From the NCBI GenBank assembly GCA_023393125.1, contig JAEWMQ010000097.1, forward strand, positions 1 through 40,549: a DNA stretch of 40,549 nucleotides. The letters run 5' to 3'. The notes beneath the pieces were generated by a model. That model saw only the letters and a program-made list of their open reading frames with translations. It ran no database searches and was not told where the DNA came from. Position numbers and translations under genes: made by a program. Source of the stretch: Bacillota bacterium. GTDB taxonomy: Bacteria > Bacillota > Clostridia > Lachnospirales > Cellulosilyticaceae. Shown here piece after piece: positions 8,810 to 16,474 of this stretch. Numbering within the stretch: position 1 is the stretch's first letter; every line of letters starts with the position of its first letter.

Positions 8810-9748
8810 TTACTTAGTAAGCTTAAGATCTACCCTCACGCTGGCACTTGCTATCTGGCTAGAATCAAATTGATAACCATAGTATGCCCTATAAGTACCT
8901 TCGGTTAAATCTAACTTCCAGTCATTTACTGTGCATGCATTAGCTACATTTTTATAGACCTCTTTGCCATTTTGATCTTGCACAGAAACTATCATTGTTC
9001 CTTCTTCTGCTCTGAAATCTAAATCTAGATAATAGGTGCCGTTCTTTTTAATTTCAATATCACTGCTACTTCGAGGTAAATTTTCTTGGGGCATATCAAT
9101 ATAGTTAAAATTTTCATTAAAAACTGTATCAGAACCACTAGAGTAAAAAAACGTACTCGCAACTAATAAAATAATTGCTATTGGAAAGGTCCATTGAAGT
9201 GGAATATAAAACATTTCTTTTTTACCAGCTCTTCTTAGTTTTGTAGATATAAGTCCTAATCCCATAGTTAGGCCTAGTATAGCAAAGACAAGTCCTTCTA
9301 TAACTATTAGGCTCTGATGATTTACTATACCCATTGCCAAATAAGCAATTGCCATTACTGCATAAATCCCTGTAAATATTGTAAGTAATCTAAGCCACCT
9401 GTTTTGCATTTCATACAAAGACTCTCTATCTGTGTATATTTTAGCCTCATCTTCTTCCATTCCTTCTTGGTATAGCTTTCTAAAATAATGCCAACCGTTA
9501 AAAGTAGAATTAATATACTCCCATCCCTGTTCTTCAAAAATGTCTTTATATCTTATAAAGTCTTTTATGTCTGTATTATAATCTAATTGATAAATATATC
9601 TTACACTATTATCCCTTTTAAATTCACTATGAAAGCATCCTCCCCTAGTGAGCTGCAATCCCTTCTTTGAAGCTTCATTTAAGGCCTTCTCCTCTTTTTC
9701 ATATTCCCAAGCTGCATACCATTTATAACTCTTAACCTTATCCTTCAT
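8810..9748 (-). CDS. DUF2812 domain membrane protein
   Basis: This 312-residue protein opens with KSYKWYAAWEYEKEEKALNEASKKGLQL, the DUF2812 signature (about 5-105, including the W..Y..N..NGWHYFRK end). It then has two pairs of membrane segments (about 132-180 and 190-205) and a C-terminal extracellular beta-rich domain (about 215-312) with alternating polar and hydrophobic strands. DUF2812 proteins are habitually encoded just downstream of PadR-type repressors, as here (2 nt after the PadR stop). They are thought to take part in envelope or drug stress responses, but no biochemical role is established. GGGGAGGA precedes the start. Confidence 0.85.
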   Translation of the reverse strand: MKDKVKSYKWYAAWEYEKEEKALNEASKKGLQLTRGGCFHSEFKRDNSVRYIYQLDYNTDIKDFIRYKDIFEEQGWEYINSTFNGWHYFRKLYQEGMEEDEAKIYTDRESLYEMQNRWLRLLTIFTGIYAVMAIAYLAMGIVNHQSLIVIEGLVFAILGLTMGLGLISTKLRRAGKKEMFYIPLQWTFPIAIILLVASTFFYSSGSDTVFNENFNYIDMPQENLPRSSSDIEIKKNGTYYLDLDFRAEEGTMIVSVQDQNGKEVYKNVANACTVNDWKLDLTEGTYRAYYGYQFDSSQIASASVRVDLKLTK

Positions 9749-9749
9749 T

Positions 9750-10079
9750 TTATTTCCTCCCCAATATGACTTCAGATCCTTTAACTAATCGTTTTAACCT
9801 TTCAATCTCTTGTTCTAATACTTCTTTTCCTAGCGGCGTTAGTTCATATAATCTTTTCCTTTTATCTTCTGGGTTTTCACTTTCTGTTTCCTTAATCCAA
9901 CCTTTTTTCATCATATTACTAGTAGCGCCATACATAGTTCCTGAGCCTATTTTTACATTACCCTCTGATAGAATTATGGTATCTTGCATAATGCCATAAC
10001 CATGATTAGGTTTATTGTAAAGGCAAAGAAGGATATAATAGTAACTTTCTGTTAAAGGTTCATTTTTAGCTTTAAGCAT
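9750..10079 (-). CDS. PadR family transcriptional regulator
   Basis: The 109-residue repressor has the PadR winged helix: LTESYYYILLCLYNKPNHGYGIMQD, then the recognition helix around GSGTMYGATSNMMKKGWI and the wing ENPEDKRKRLYELTPLGKEVL. A longer reading frame reaches 10190, but it would run through the operator; the ATG at 10079 has AAAGGAG at 9 nt and gives the usual PadR length, so I use it. It is the first gene of an operon with the DUF2812 gene and presumably represses its own promoter by binding the perfect palindrome at 10149-10198. The inducer is unknown; PadR proteins typically respond to phenolics or to cationic drugs. Confidence 0.9.
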   Translation of the reverse strand: MLKAKNEPLTESYYYILLCLYNKPNHGYGIMQDTIILSEGNVKIGSGTMYGATSNMMKKGWIKETESENPEDKRKRLYELTPLGKEVLEQEIERLKRLVKGSEVILGRK

Positions 10080-10148
10080 CTCTGTAGCTCCTTTCTCCCC
10101 TATCTGATTCTTATACTGCGTATCTAACTTAAAATATGTCGTCAAGCA

Positions 10149-10198
10149 ATATGTCGTGATACGATACATTTTATATTTGTATCGTATCACGACATATA
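10149..10198. promoter_or_regulatory. PadR operator: perfect 20-bp inverted repeat
   Basis: The arms ATATGTCGTGATACGATACA (10149-10168) and its exact complement (10179-10198) are separated by 10 bp. The site lies about 70 bp upstream of the PadR start. Each arm contains a GATAC direct duplication. PadR-family proteins bind long palindromes of this kind at their own promoters. Confidence 0.8.
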
Positions 10199-10299
10199 TA
10201 GAGAGTCAATATAATTTTACTTTTTAATAAATTCTTTATAATTAGCCAACCATTACTATAAATCGAAATTTGAATAGTAAGGTGTAAAGTTAACTTGCC

Positions 10300-10507
10300 G
10301 CTATGTAGTCCAGCTAGTGTACTTGCTTACAGCTGCTGTCTCACATCGCTAAGAAACTCTAAATTCATAATCCTTATGAACGGACGAAAACTCGCTACGC
10401 TCAAACACTCGTCCTAAAACCCATAAGGATTACTTCATTAAGAGTTTCTAAGCTCTGCTCCAAGGCATCTTCCAACAAGTCCACTAGCCTACCTACATAG
10501 CTACTGC
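10300..10507 (+). other. Arm A of foldback repeat copy 2
   Basis: The two sides of this ~205-nt imperfect hairpin pair at CTATGTAG/CTACATAG, CTAGTG/CACTAG, ACTTG/CAAGT, CTAAGAAACTCT/AGAGTTTCTAAG, AATCCTTATG/CATAAGGATT and, at the tip, GGACGA (10382-10387)/TCGTCC (10409-10414). The tip loop starts GAAAACTC and ends CAAACAC, and is almost constant between copies. Confidence 0.8.
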
Positions 10508-10771
10508 CTAGCAAAAAACAAACTACGAAGAAGCTCTGTACGTTATTATTAGTGAGGAAAAGCCCGAAAAAACACTTCATTAAGTGCTATCAAGTACTCT
10601 TATTACAATATATCTTCCAGTAAGTAAATTAGGGACTACATAGCTACCGCTTAGCAAGGATAGGCTACTAATAAACTTTATGCGTGATTATAAGTAAAGA
10701 AGTACCAGAGAAAACTGCTTGTACGTTTGAAATGGCAGGATATTTTTCGATGTGTCACTTTATCGTTAGAA

Positions 10772-11021
10772 ACGTTTATAAGCTTAATAACGTTTGGCAG
10801 AAATGTGAGGGGGAGGGCTATCTGGAAGGGTGACTTGGGAGAATTTTTTAGAGGCACTTGGCGAACGTTTTGGATGGGTTTTAGCACGAGTGTTTGACCA
10901 ACGGGAGTTTTCGTGCGTTCATCCAAATAAGTAAGCCTAGTGCCTCAAAAAATTTGAACCGGAACACTGGAAGATAGGCCTGCCCCTCACATTTCCTCCC
11001 ACAAGCTTTTTTTCATAAACG
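10772..11021 (+). other. Arm B of foldback repeat copy 2
   Basis: This 250-nt imperfect hairpin pairs CGTTTATAAGCTT with AAGC...CATAAACG, AAATGTGAGGGG with CCCCTCACATTT, GGCTATCT with AGATAGGCC, GAGGCACTTGGC with GCCTAGTGCCTC, TTTGGATG with CATCCAAA and, at the tip, GCACGA with TCGTGC. Its apical 60 nt, read on the other strand, are the same motif as the tip of arm A. Confidence 0.8.
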
Positions 11022-11071
11022 CCCCTACAAATTTCAATTTGTAGAGCTGAATAGTTATGAAATACTTGTTA

Positions 11072-11863
11072 TTAACTGCTAGCACTTTTATAATGCTTAA
11101 GCCCGTACTTCCAAAATTTCAGCATAATTGCTGTAAATATAATTACTATCAAGATAGCATAGATAAGTCCCCTCATACTTATAGACTCACTTAAAATCTT
11201 TGCTGGTACAGTAGCTATAATGCCATAAGGTAATAAGGTACAGAATAAAAGCTTAAAAACACCCTTAAACAAATTGCCAGGTATCTTCATGCACATTTCT
11301 ATACATTCTCCCTCTAATCGATCAATACTAGAAGTAGAAATAACAAAGAAACTTATAGTCCGTAAAATGACTTCCATATCGTAATATAAAATGCACATTA
11401 ATAGGACAAATACCACATAGAGAAGAACCGTCCCTATTCCAATAGCCACGTTCAGCTGGCTTATACCATAAGCTATAATCACAGTGCTAAAAAGAAGGAG
11501 CGGAACAGAACCTATATCAATGTTCTCAAGGCTTAATCTTAGCAAAGGATTAATAGGCTTCGTTAAATAATGATCTAAGCTTCCCTCTTTTACTTTGGTG
11601 GGAATATTAATCACCCCAAAGAAATACACCACCATATTAATGGCATTGATTAAGGAGAAGGTCCCTATAAAAACAATCATTTCTCCTCTTCCCCATGCTC
11701 CAATTGCTTCTACCTGTCCATAAATGGCATTAAAGCTTAAGAGTTGAAACATAAATAAACTTCCATCTACAAAAAGACTTCCAAAGAAGCTTAATCTAAA
11801 AACCATCATTTGCGAAAGTCTTAACTTTAAAAGAAGCTTTATAAATCTTAACTCTCTTCTCAT
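11072..11863 (-). CDS. ABC-2 type exporter permease (second subunit)
   Basis: The 263-residue protein has six membrane segments and resembles the ABC-2-like permease group of COG3694. Recognisable parts are the short amphipathic start (ELRFIKLLLKLRLSQMMVFRLSFFG), the central VKEGSLDHYLTKPINPLLRLSLENID segment that is typical of this group, and the final ILKFWKYGLKHYKSASS. It pairs with the next upstream permease (4-nt ATGA overlap) and an ATPase, forming a heteromeric exporter. The cargo is unknown. Confidence 0.85.
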   Translation of the reverse strand: MRRELRFIKLLLKLRLSQMMVFRLSFFGSLFVDGSLFMFQLLSFNAIYGQVEAIGAWGRGEMIVFIGTFSLINAINMVVYFFGVINIPTKVKEGSLDHYLTKPINPLLRLSLENIDIGSVPLLLFSTVIIAYGISQLNVAIGIGTVLLYVVFVLLMCILYYDMEVILRTISFFVISTSSIDRLEGECIEMCMKIPGNLFKGVFKLLFCTLLPYGIIATVPAKILSESISMRGLIYAILIVIIFTAIMLKFWKYGLKHYKSASS

Positions 11864-12654
11864 ATTCCCACCCCATCATATCTTACTCTTAGCCTTTGGT
11901 ATAAATAGTGATTAATAAACTTAAAAGCCATAATCCATAATGCCACTATTACTATGCCTTTACCTAACTCTTCACCATTTCTCCCCATCAAAAGCATCGT
12001 TGGCAAATAGGAGCTATAATAAAAAGGTACTAGCTTAATGACTTCCACCACTCCACTTGGAAGAAGAACTAGAGGAATGATACCGCCTGATATAAAGCTC
12101 ATCAAGTTGGATTCAATCATAATGAATAGCCATATATTCTGAAAGACAAAAGCTAATAAGCCGATAAAGTAATGAAATTGAATCATAAAGTAGGCACTTC
12201 CCATAAATAGCAAAATAGCTCCTAGAATAAGTTTTATCTCTCCTGTTAGTAGCAATGGCACTTGAAATATAATGATCCACATAAGAGTTGCTACTATACT
12301 GAGCAGAAAATAAATGGCAATGCTTCCTATGGTTTTACTAACGTAGTATCTCTGAATATTGATAGGAAGTATCATATATTTAGAAAAGGTACCTCCTCTA
12401 ATCTGATTATTCATATCTTCGCTTACACTCCTAGATGCATCTAAATTAGATAGAAAGGACTGAATCACATAGTAAGATAACATGCCCCCAAAGGTAAATC
12501 CGCCTATTTCTGTTTGATTTTCAAAAATAGTGCTCCAAAGAACGTAGGCAAATAAAATCTTAGTAATAGTAAAGATAACTTTAAAGCCTAAATCAAAACG
12601 CCATATAAGCTGGGTTTTACAATAAACTTTAGCAACTGCTAAGCTCTTGTTCAT
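11860..12654 (-). CDS. ABC-2 type exporter permease (first subunit)
   Basis: The 264-residue permease has six membrane segments and resembles the COG4587 group: YCKTQLIWRFDLGFKVIFTITKILFAYVLW at the start, GGMLSYYVIQSFLSN and IRGGTFSKYMILPINIQRYYVSKTIG as the conserved cytoplasmic segment, and VVEVIKLVPFYYSSYLPTMLLMG near the end. The ATG at 12654 is preferred over one at 12675 because AGGGTGGTCAGG precedes it; either way the start lies inside the ATPase gene. Together with the neighbouring permease it forms the membrane channel of the exporter. Confidence 0.85.
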   Translation of the reverse strand: MNKSLAVAKVYCKTQLIWRFDLGFKVIFTITKILFAYVLWSTIFENQTEIGGFTFGGMLSYYVIQSFLSNLDASRSVSEDMNNQIRGGTFSKYMILPINIQRYYVSKTIGSIAIYFLLSIVATLMWIIIFQVPLLLTGEIKLILGAILLFMGSAYFMIQFHYFIGLLAFVFQNIWLFIMIESNLMSFISGGIIPLVLLPSGVVEVIKLVPFYYSSYLPTMLLMGRNGEELGKGIVIVALWIMAFKFINHYLYQRLRVRYDGVGI

Positions 12655-13630
12655 CCTGACCACCCTCTTCCTCATAGATGCGCATAGCTACTTCTCCAAT
12701 GTCCTCTTCTTCAATGCTAAAATCCAAAATAGTATTTTCCCTTAATAAATTCCCTAGTAATTCTCCTGTCCTCTCATTTGGCATGATTAAGGTGAGTTCA
12801 TTTCCTTTTTCCTCGACTACCTTTATTTCAGAAGGTAAGCTAGGCTTTTCCCCTTCGAACTGAAGTTTCACCTTCTTAAACTTTTGATACTTATCAAATA
12901 ATTGATGAGTACTACCATCATAGAGTTTTTTGCCATGATTAATCACAATGCACCTATCACAAAGCTTTTTAATATCTTCCATGTAGTGAGAGGTTAATAA
13001 CACCGTAGTTCCTCTTTCTTCATTAACTTTCTTTAAAAAGCTACGAATTTGTTGCTGCGTCGTAGCATCTAAACCAATAGTAGGTTCATCAAGAAAAAGG
13101 ATTTTAGGATTATGAAGTAAGGAAACGATTAATTCCATCTTCATACGCTCACCTAAAGACAATGTTCTTACTTGCACATTCATTAAATCCTGTACCTGAA
13201 AAAGTTCTATAAAATAATCTATATTCTCTCTATATAGATCCTCTGGTAAATCATAAAGTTCCTTGAAAAGATAAAAAGTATCTGCTGGAGTCAGTTCAAA
13301 AAACAACTGACTTTTTTGCCCCATAACTACTGCATACTGATACTTTAAAGCATTTTCTAGTTTGTTAGGATAGTGGCCTAGTACTTGGATTTCTCCTGAA
13401 CTAGGTGGAATTATGCCTGTTAGCATTTTAATAAAGGTGGTTTTACCTGCACCATTGGGGCCTATAAGTCCCACCATCTCTCCTGGCTCTATTTCTAAAC
13501 TCAAATCTGAAACAGCAGTTTTATAGGTGTATTCACGTTTAAATAAACTTTTAATACTGCCTTTCATCCCCTCTTCTTTCTTATACCTTTTATACTGCTT
13601 AGTTAAATGCTTCACTGAAATAATAGCCAC
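12629..13630 (-). CDS. ABC transporter ATP-binding protein (ABC-2 exporter)
   Basis: The 333-residue ATPase has Walker A GPNGAGKTT, the LSLGERMKMEL signature, Walker B ILFLDEPTIGLD and the H-loop SHYMED. It resembles COG4586 ATPases, including the early RYKKEEGMKGSIKSLFKREY insertion between the first strand and Walker A. An in-frame ATG at 13651 is followed by the ribosome site GGGGAGGA, so translation most likely begins at the GTG at 13630. The C-terminal part (about 235-333) is a small extra domain common to drug/polymer exporters. It is first in the three-gene exporter operon. Confidence 0.9.
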   Translation of the reverse strand: MAIISVKHLTKQYKRYKKEEGMKGSIKSLFKREYTYKTAVSDLSLEIEPGEMVGLIGPNGAGKTTFIKMLTGIIPPSSGEIQVLGHYPNKLENALKYQYAVVMGQKSQLFFELTPADTFYLFKELYDLPEDLYRENIDYFIELFQVQDLMNVQVRTLSLGERMKMELIVSLLHNPKILFLDEPTIGLDATTQQQIRSFLKKVNEERGTTVLLTSHYMEDIKKLCDRCIVINHGKKLYDGSTHQLFDKYQKFKKVKLQFEGEKPSLPSEIKVVEEKGNELTLIMPNERTGELLGNLLRENTILDFSIEEEDIGEVAMRIYEEEGGQDEQELSSC

Positions 13631-13728
13631 TTTAATTCCTCCCCGTTTCATCTTTGCACTCTATATATTATCATTTATTTTCAGAAAATATAGACTTATA
13701 ATTCACTTTGTGTTATCCTATAGCTAGA

Positions 13729-13762
13729 GGACTACATAGGTGGCGCTATAAACTAGCGCCAC
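13729..13762. other. Stem-loop after the mutS2-like gene
   Basis: GTGGCGCT pairs with AGCGCCAC around a 7-nt loop. The T tract that follows is on the plus strand, whereas the neighbouring genes are on the minus strand, so it is an imperfect candidate terminator. The adjacent GGACTACATAG is also the outer sequence of arm A of the foldback repeat; this may be a remnant or chance. Confidence 0.45.
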
Positions 13763-13766
13763 TTTT

Positions 13767-15866
13767 TTATTGGTGCCATTTCCAGTTTGCTTCTTCTTCA
13801 CTTTCGTAAGTCGCACTTATCCCTTCTTGATAACCCTTAGTCATTTTCTTCCTAGCCTTACGATTAGCTACATTATCAAAAACAATAGAAAAGTCATAGT
13901 CAGCTGGATAAAGCTCACTAGCAGCTACTAGAAGCTTAAGCCTTTTAGCTGCCACCCATCTTTTGGAACCTTTGATTTGCACCCCTACTTTACCTTCTTC
14001 ATTGACAGCGTGAAAAACAAGGCCTTTTTCCTTATTTGGAAAAACAAGAACACTGTCCCCTATATGAAAGCTTTTTGCTTTTACTGAAGCTTTCTCTTTA
14101 CGTTCGGACTTAGCTTTAAGCTGAGGCGTAGTCGCTACTTTTCCCAATTCGCTATCCAGTACTTTGATTAATCCTTGAGTCTTCTCTGTAGCTTGGCTAT
14201 TATTAGTCTTCTTATTAACTATATTGTTAGTATCAATCTCTTTATTGATATGATCTTGTTCCTTCCCACTTATCATTTCTACTCTATTTGGATGATGATT
14301 TTTTATTGCTCTATTCATAGAATCATCTTGTGACATGACTTGCTCTTTATATGTGTAGCTACTTGCAAGCTGAATCAGTGATTTTGGAAAGCCTAGCTTT
14401 TCTGCAATATAAAAGGCACAGCTTTCTCCTGCTTCTCCAATTTCTAGCTTATAAAGTGGCTTAAGGCTTTCTTTATCAAAGCACATCCTAGCATTTTGAT
14501 AGCCTTCTGCTTCTGCAGCATATTCCTTTACTTCTGGATAGTGAGTTGTAGCTACTAATAAGCACTCCTTTTGACGAAGAGCCTCTAAAATAGCGATGGC
14601 AATACCCATACCTTCTGCCGGGTCTGTCCCTGAACCTAATTCATCTAATAAGACTAGGCTATCTTTAGTGGTTTGCTTTAAAATATCAATAATGTTTACA
14701 ATATGAGAAGAAAAAGTAGATAGACTTTCTTCTATACTTTGACCATCGCCTATATCACATAAAATTTGATTAAACATTTTAAAAGTACTTCCCTCTGCCA
14801 CAGGTACATGAAGACCACATTGAGCCATCATAGATAGAAGTCCCACCGTTTTAAGCGCCACTGTTTTCCCCCCTGTATTAGGACCTGTTACAATAATGCC
14901 TCTAATGCCATCCTTCATATAAAAGTCTAATGGCACACACTGTTCTTCATTTAATAATGGATGTCTACCTGCTTTAATCTCTAGCTTCTCTGTTACACTC
15001 ACCTTTACAGCTCTTGCTTTTAGCTGTTGCGAGAGTTTTGCCTTGGCAAAGGCTATATCTAAAACTTCCATCATCTCCATATTAAGTCGCATATCTGAAA
15101 TATAGTTCTCCACCTCATTTGTTAGGCTATAAAGTACCTTCCTCACTTCATTATCTTCTTCAATTTCTAGTAGTCTCAGCTCTTCTTGAAGCTTACCTAC
15201 TGCTGATGGTTCAATAAAGACAGTACTTCCTGTTCTAGAGGTATCTAAGACTGCCCCCTCCACCTGACTTTTGTATTCTCTTTTAACAGCTAGGGCATAA
15301 CGTCCTCCACGCTCTATAATATAAAAATCAGCTAGATAGTCTTTCTTTCCACGCATGATTTTTTCAAGGCGTTGTTTAATCTGCTCTCTTTTTACCTCTA
15401 TATCACGCCTAATCCCTTTAAGTGCTGTAGAAGCTTCACTATCTACTTGATTATTGCGAATGCTTAATTCAATAAGTTCCTTAAGGACATCTAAGTCACA
15501 AAAGCCTCTGCCATAAGTAGCCAGATTGCAATCTAAGAATTCTGCTCGTGCTAGATAACGCCTCATGTTGTTACAGCCTTTAATAAAAGAAGCTACTAAC
15601 ATCAATTCTTCTGGCATTAGTAATGTACCTATGCTTACCCTATCTAGCATACTTTCCATGTACTGCATAGAACTAATTGGTGGTGTACCTAAGCTATCTA
15701 AAATTCTTCTTGCCTCAGTAGTTTCCCTCATCTTAAGCTCACAAATTTTCTCATCTAAAATCATCTCTAAGCCTAATAACTTTTGTTTTGCTTTGTCTGA
15801 TACAGCCATCTCACTAAGCTGCTTTAAAATCTTGTTAAACTCTAATATTTCTATAGTTTGTTTCAT
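13767..15866 (-). CDS. MutS2-like ATPase lacking the Smr nuclease domain
   Basis: The 699-residue protein aligns in layout with MutS2: an N-terminal helical lever/clamp region (about 1-300, including the GGRYALAVKREYKSQVEG and GSTVFIEPSAV motifs), then the ATPase with Walker A GPNTGGKT (328-335), DIGDGQSIEESLSTFSSH, Walker B LVLLDELGSGTDP and the ATTHYPEVKEYA switch. A KOW-like segment follows (about 605-655, DSVLVFPNKEKGLV). MutS2 is normally about 785 residues and ends in an Smr endonuclease/ribosome-collision domain; here the protein ends with a short basic FDNVANRKARKKM tail instead. So it likely binds branched DNA or ribosomes using ATP but cannot cut. AAGGAGA precedes the start. Confidence 0.88.
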   Translation of the reverse strand: MKQTIEILEFNKILKQLSEMAVSDKAKQKLLGLEMILDEKICELKMRETTEARRILDSLGTPPISSMQYMESMLDRVSIGTLLMPEELMLVASFIKGCNNMRRYLARAEFLDCNLATYGRGFCDLDVLKELIELSIRNNQVDSEASTALKGIRRDIEVKREQIKQRLEKIMRGKKDYLADFYIIERGGRYALAVKREYKSQVEGAVLDTSRTGSTVFIEPSAVGKLQEELRLLEIEEDNEVRKVLYSLTNEVENYISDMRLNMEMMEVLDIAFAKAKLSQQLKARAVKVSVTEKLEIKAGRHPLLNEEQCVPLDFYMKDGIRGIIVTGPNTGGKTVALKTVGLLSMMAQCGLHVPVAEGSTFKMFNQILCDIGDGQSIEESLSTFSSHIVNIIDILKQTTKDSLVLLDELGSGTDPAEGMGIAIAILEALRQKECLLVATTHYPEVKEYAAEAEGYQNARMCFDKESLKPLYKLEIGEAGESCAFYIAEKLGFPKSLIQLASSYTYKEQVMSQDDSMNRAIKNHHPNRVEMISGKEQDHINKEIDTNNIVNKKTNNSQATEKTQGLIKVLDSELGKVATTPQLKAKSERKEKASVKAKSFHIGDSVLVFPNKEKGLVFHAVNEEGKVGVQIKGSKRWVAAKRLKLLVAASELYPADYDFSIVFDNVANRKARKKMTKGYQEGISATYESEEEANWKWHQ

Positions 15867-16117
15867 TGTTGTTCTCCTTATATAGCTAATAATTAATCAT
15901 TTTTCATTATTCATTTCTATCTTTCATTTCTTTCTAACTTTTCACCTATAACAAGGTCTAACTCATTATGCTGTAGTATTATTTAAAAATAAAAAAGCCC
16001 CTAAGTACTTCTGCCTTTTGCAAAAAGACATCATCTTAGAGACTTAATAAAGATTAGCAAATAAAACGACTGAGCTATGAACAGACTCTCCCCGTTTTAA
16101 TTACATAATCATATGAA

Positions 16118-16180
16118 CCAATGCAAAACAATATAAAAAGGCATAGATAGACTATGCCTTTTTATATTGTTTTGCATTGG
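16118..16180. repeat. Perfect 29-bp inverted repeat
   Basis: The arm CCAATGCAAAACAATATAAA...GGCATAG (16118-16146) is exactly complementary to 16152-16180 around a 5-nt loop. The core GGCATAG/CTATGCC followed by TTTTTATATT works as a terminator on either strand, but the perfect extension to 29 bp is longer than termination needs. Confidence 0.8.
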
Positions 16181-16428
16181 ATTTCCGTAAAAGGTGTTGG
16201 TTTATTAAGCATTCTGAAAAGGCAGAAGAGGTTGCCACTTAACTTAAAGGCGCACTCAAATAGACCATAACCTTGTATGATCAAAAAAAGCCTTCTTAGC
16301 TGGTGACACACTATTAAATTAGTAGTTGATCTCCTTTTTCAGATACAATTAACAAACACTTCATCCTTTCTATTATTTATTTGCTTTTATAATAATACTT
16401 TAAAAATCTAAAGTCAAGAAAATAAACA

Positions 16429-16461
16429 TGTTGCTAATGTTTTATATGACACTAGCAACAC
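16429..16461 (-). terminator. Terminator of the vWA protein gene
   Basis: GTTGCTA pairs with TAGCAAC, with an extended inner stem, just after the stop at 16475. The minus-strand continuation is T-rich. Confidence 0.65.
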
Positions 16462-16474
16462 GTATTTACATTTA

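Larger units (their letters stand above)
10256..11044 (+). repeat. Foldback repeat copy 2, full length (789 bp)
   Basis: This is the cleanest complete copy. It begins with CTATAAATCGAAATTTGAA (10256) and ends with CTACAAATTTCAATTTGTAG (11025-11044); the ends are inverted relatives of each other, and the right end is itself palindromic. Inside are hairpin A (about 10300-10507), an AT-rich middle with degenerate repeats of an ACGTTATTATTAG-like phrase, and hairpin B (about 10772-11021). A second copy of the arm A outer sequence, GGACTACATAGCTACCGC, recurs at 10634, giving an alternative pairing partner for the start of arm A. The element fills the space between PadR and the ABC exporter. There is no coding sequence and no evident target duplication. 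Confidence 0.85.
15867..16474. other. Gene-free region with several palindromes
   Basis: No coding frame is visible. It contains a possible terminator on the minus strand near 15990-16040, a perfect 29-bp palindrome (16118-16180), a 12-bp inverted repeat CTTCTGCCTTTT (16008-16019) whose complement lies at 16217-16228, and the vWA gene terminator (16429-16461). It may be a small degenerate foldback element, or a leader of the mutS2-like gene; I recognise no riboswitch. Confidence 0.5.

Noticed and set aside
10080..10190. Extended PadR start at 10190
   Set aside because: The extension would translate the operator palindrome and has no ribosome site; the ATG at 10079 gives the normal family length.
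10678..10926. 82-residue reading frame on the minus strand starting MDERTKTPVGQT
   Set aside because: It lies within arm B of the foldback repeat; the shared N-terminal sequence follows from the conserved hairpin, the C-terminus differs between copies, and no ribosome binding site precedes it.
10256..11044. CRISPR array or tandem repeat as explanation for the five repeats
   Set aside because: Copies are dispersed, about 700-790 bp long, one is inverted, and no short regularly spaced repeat exists in them.
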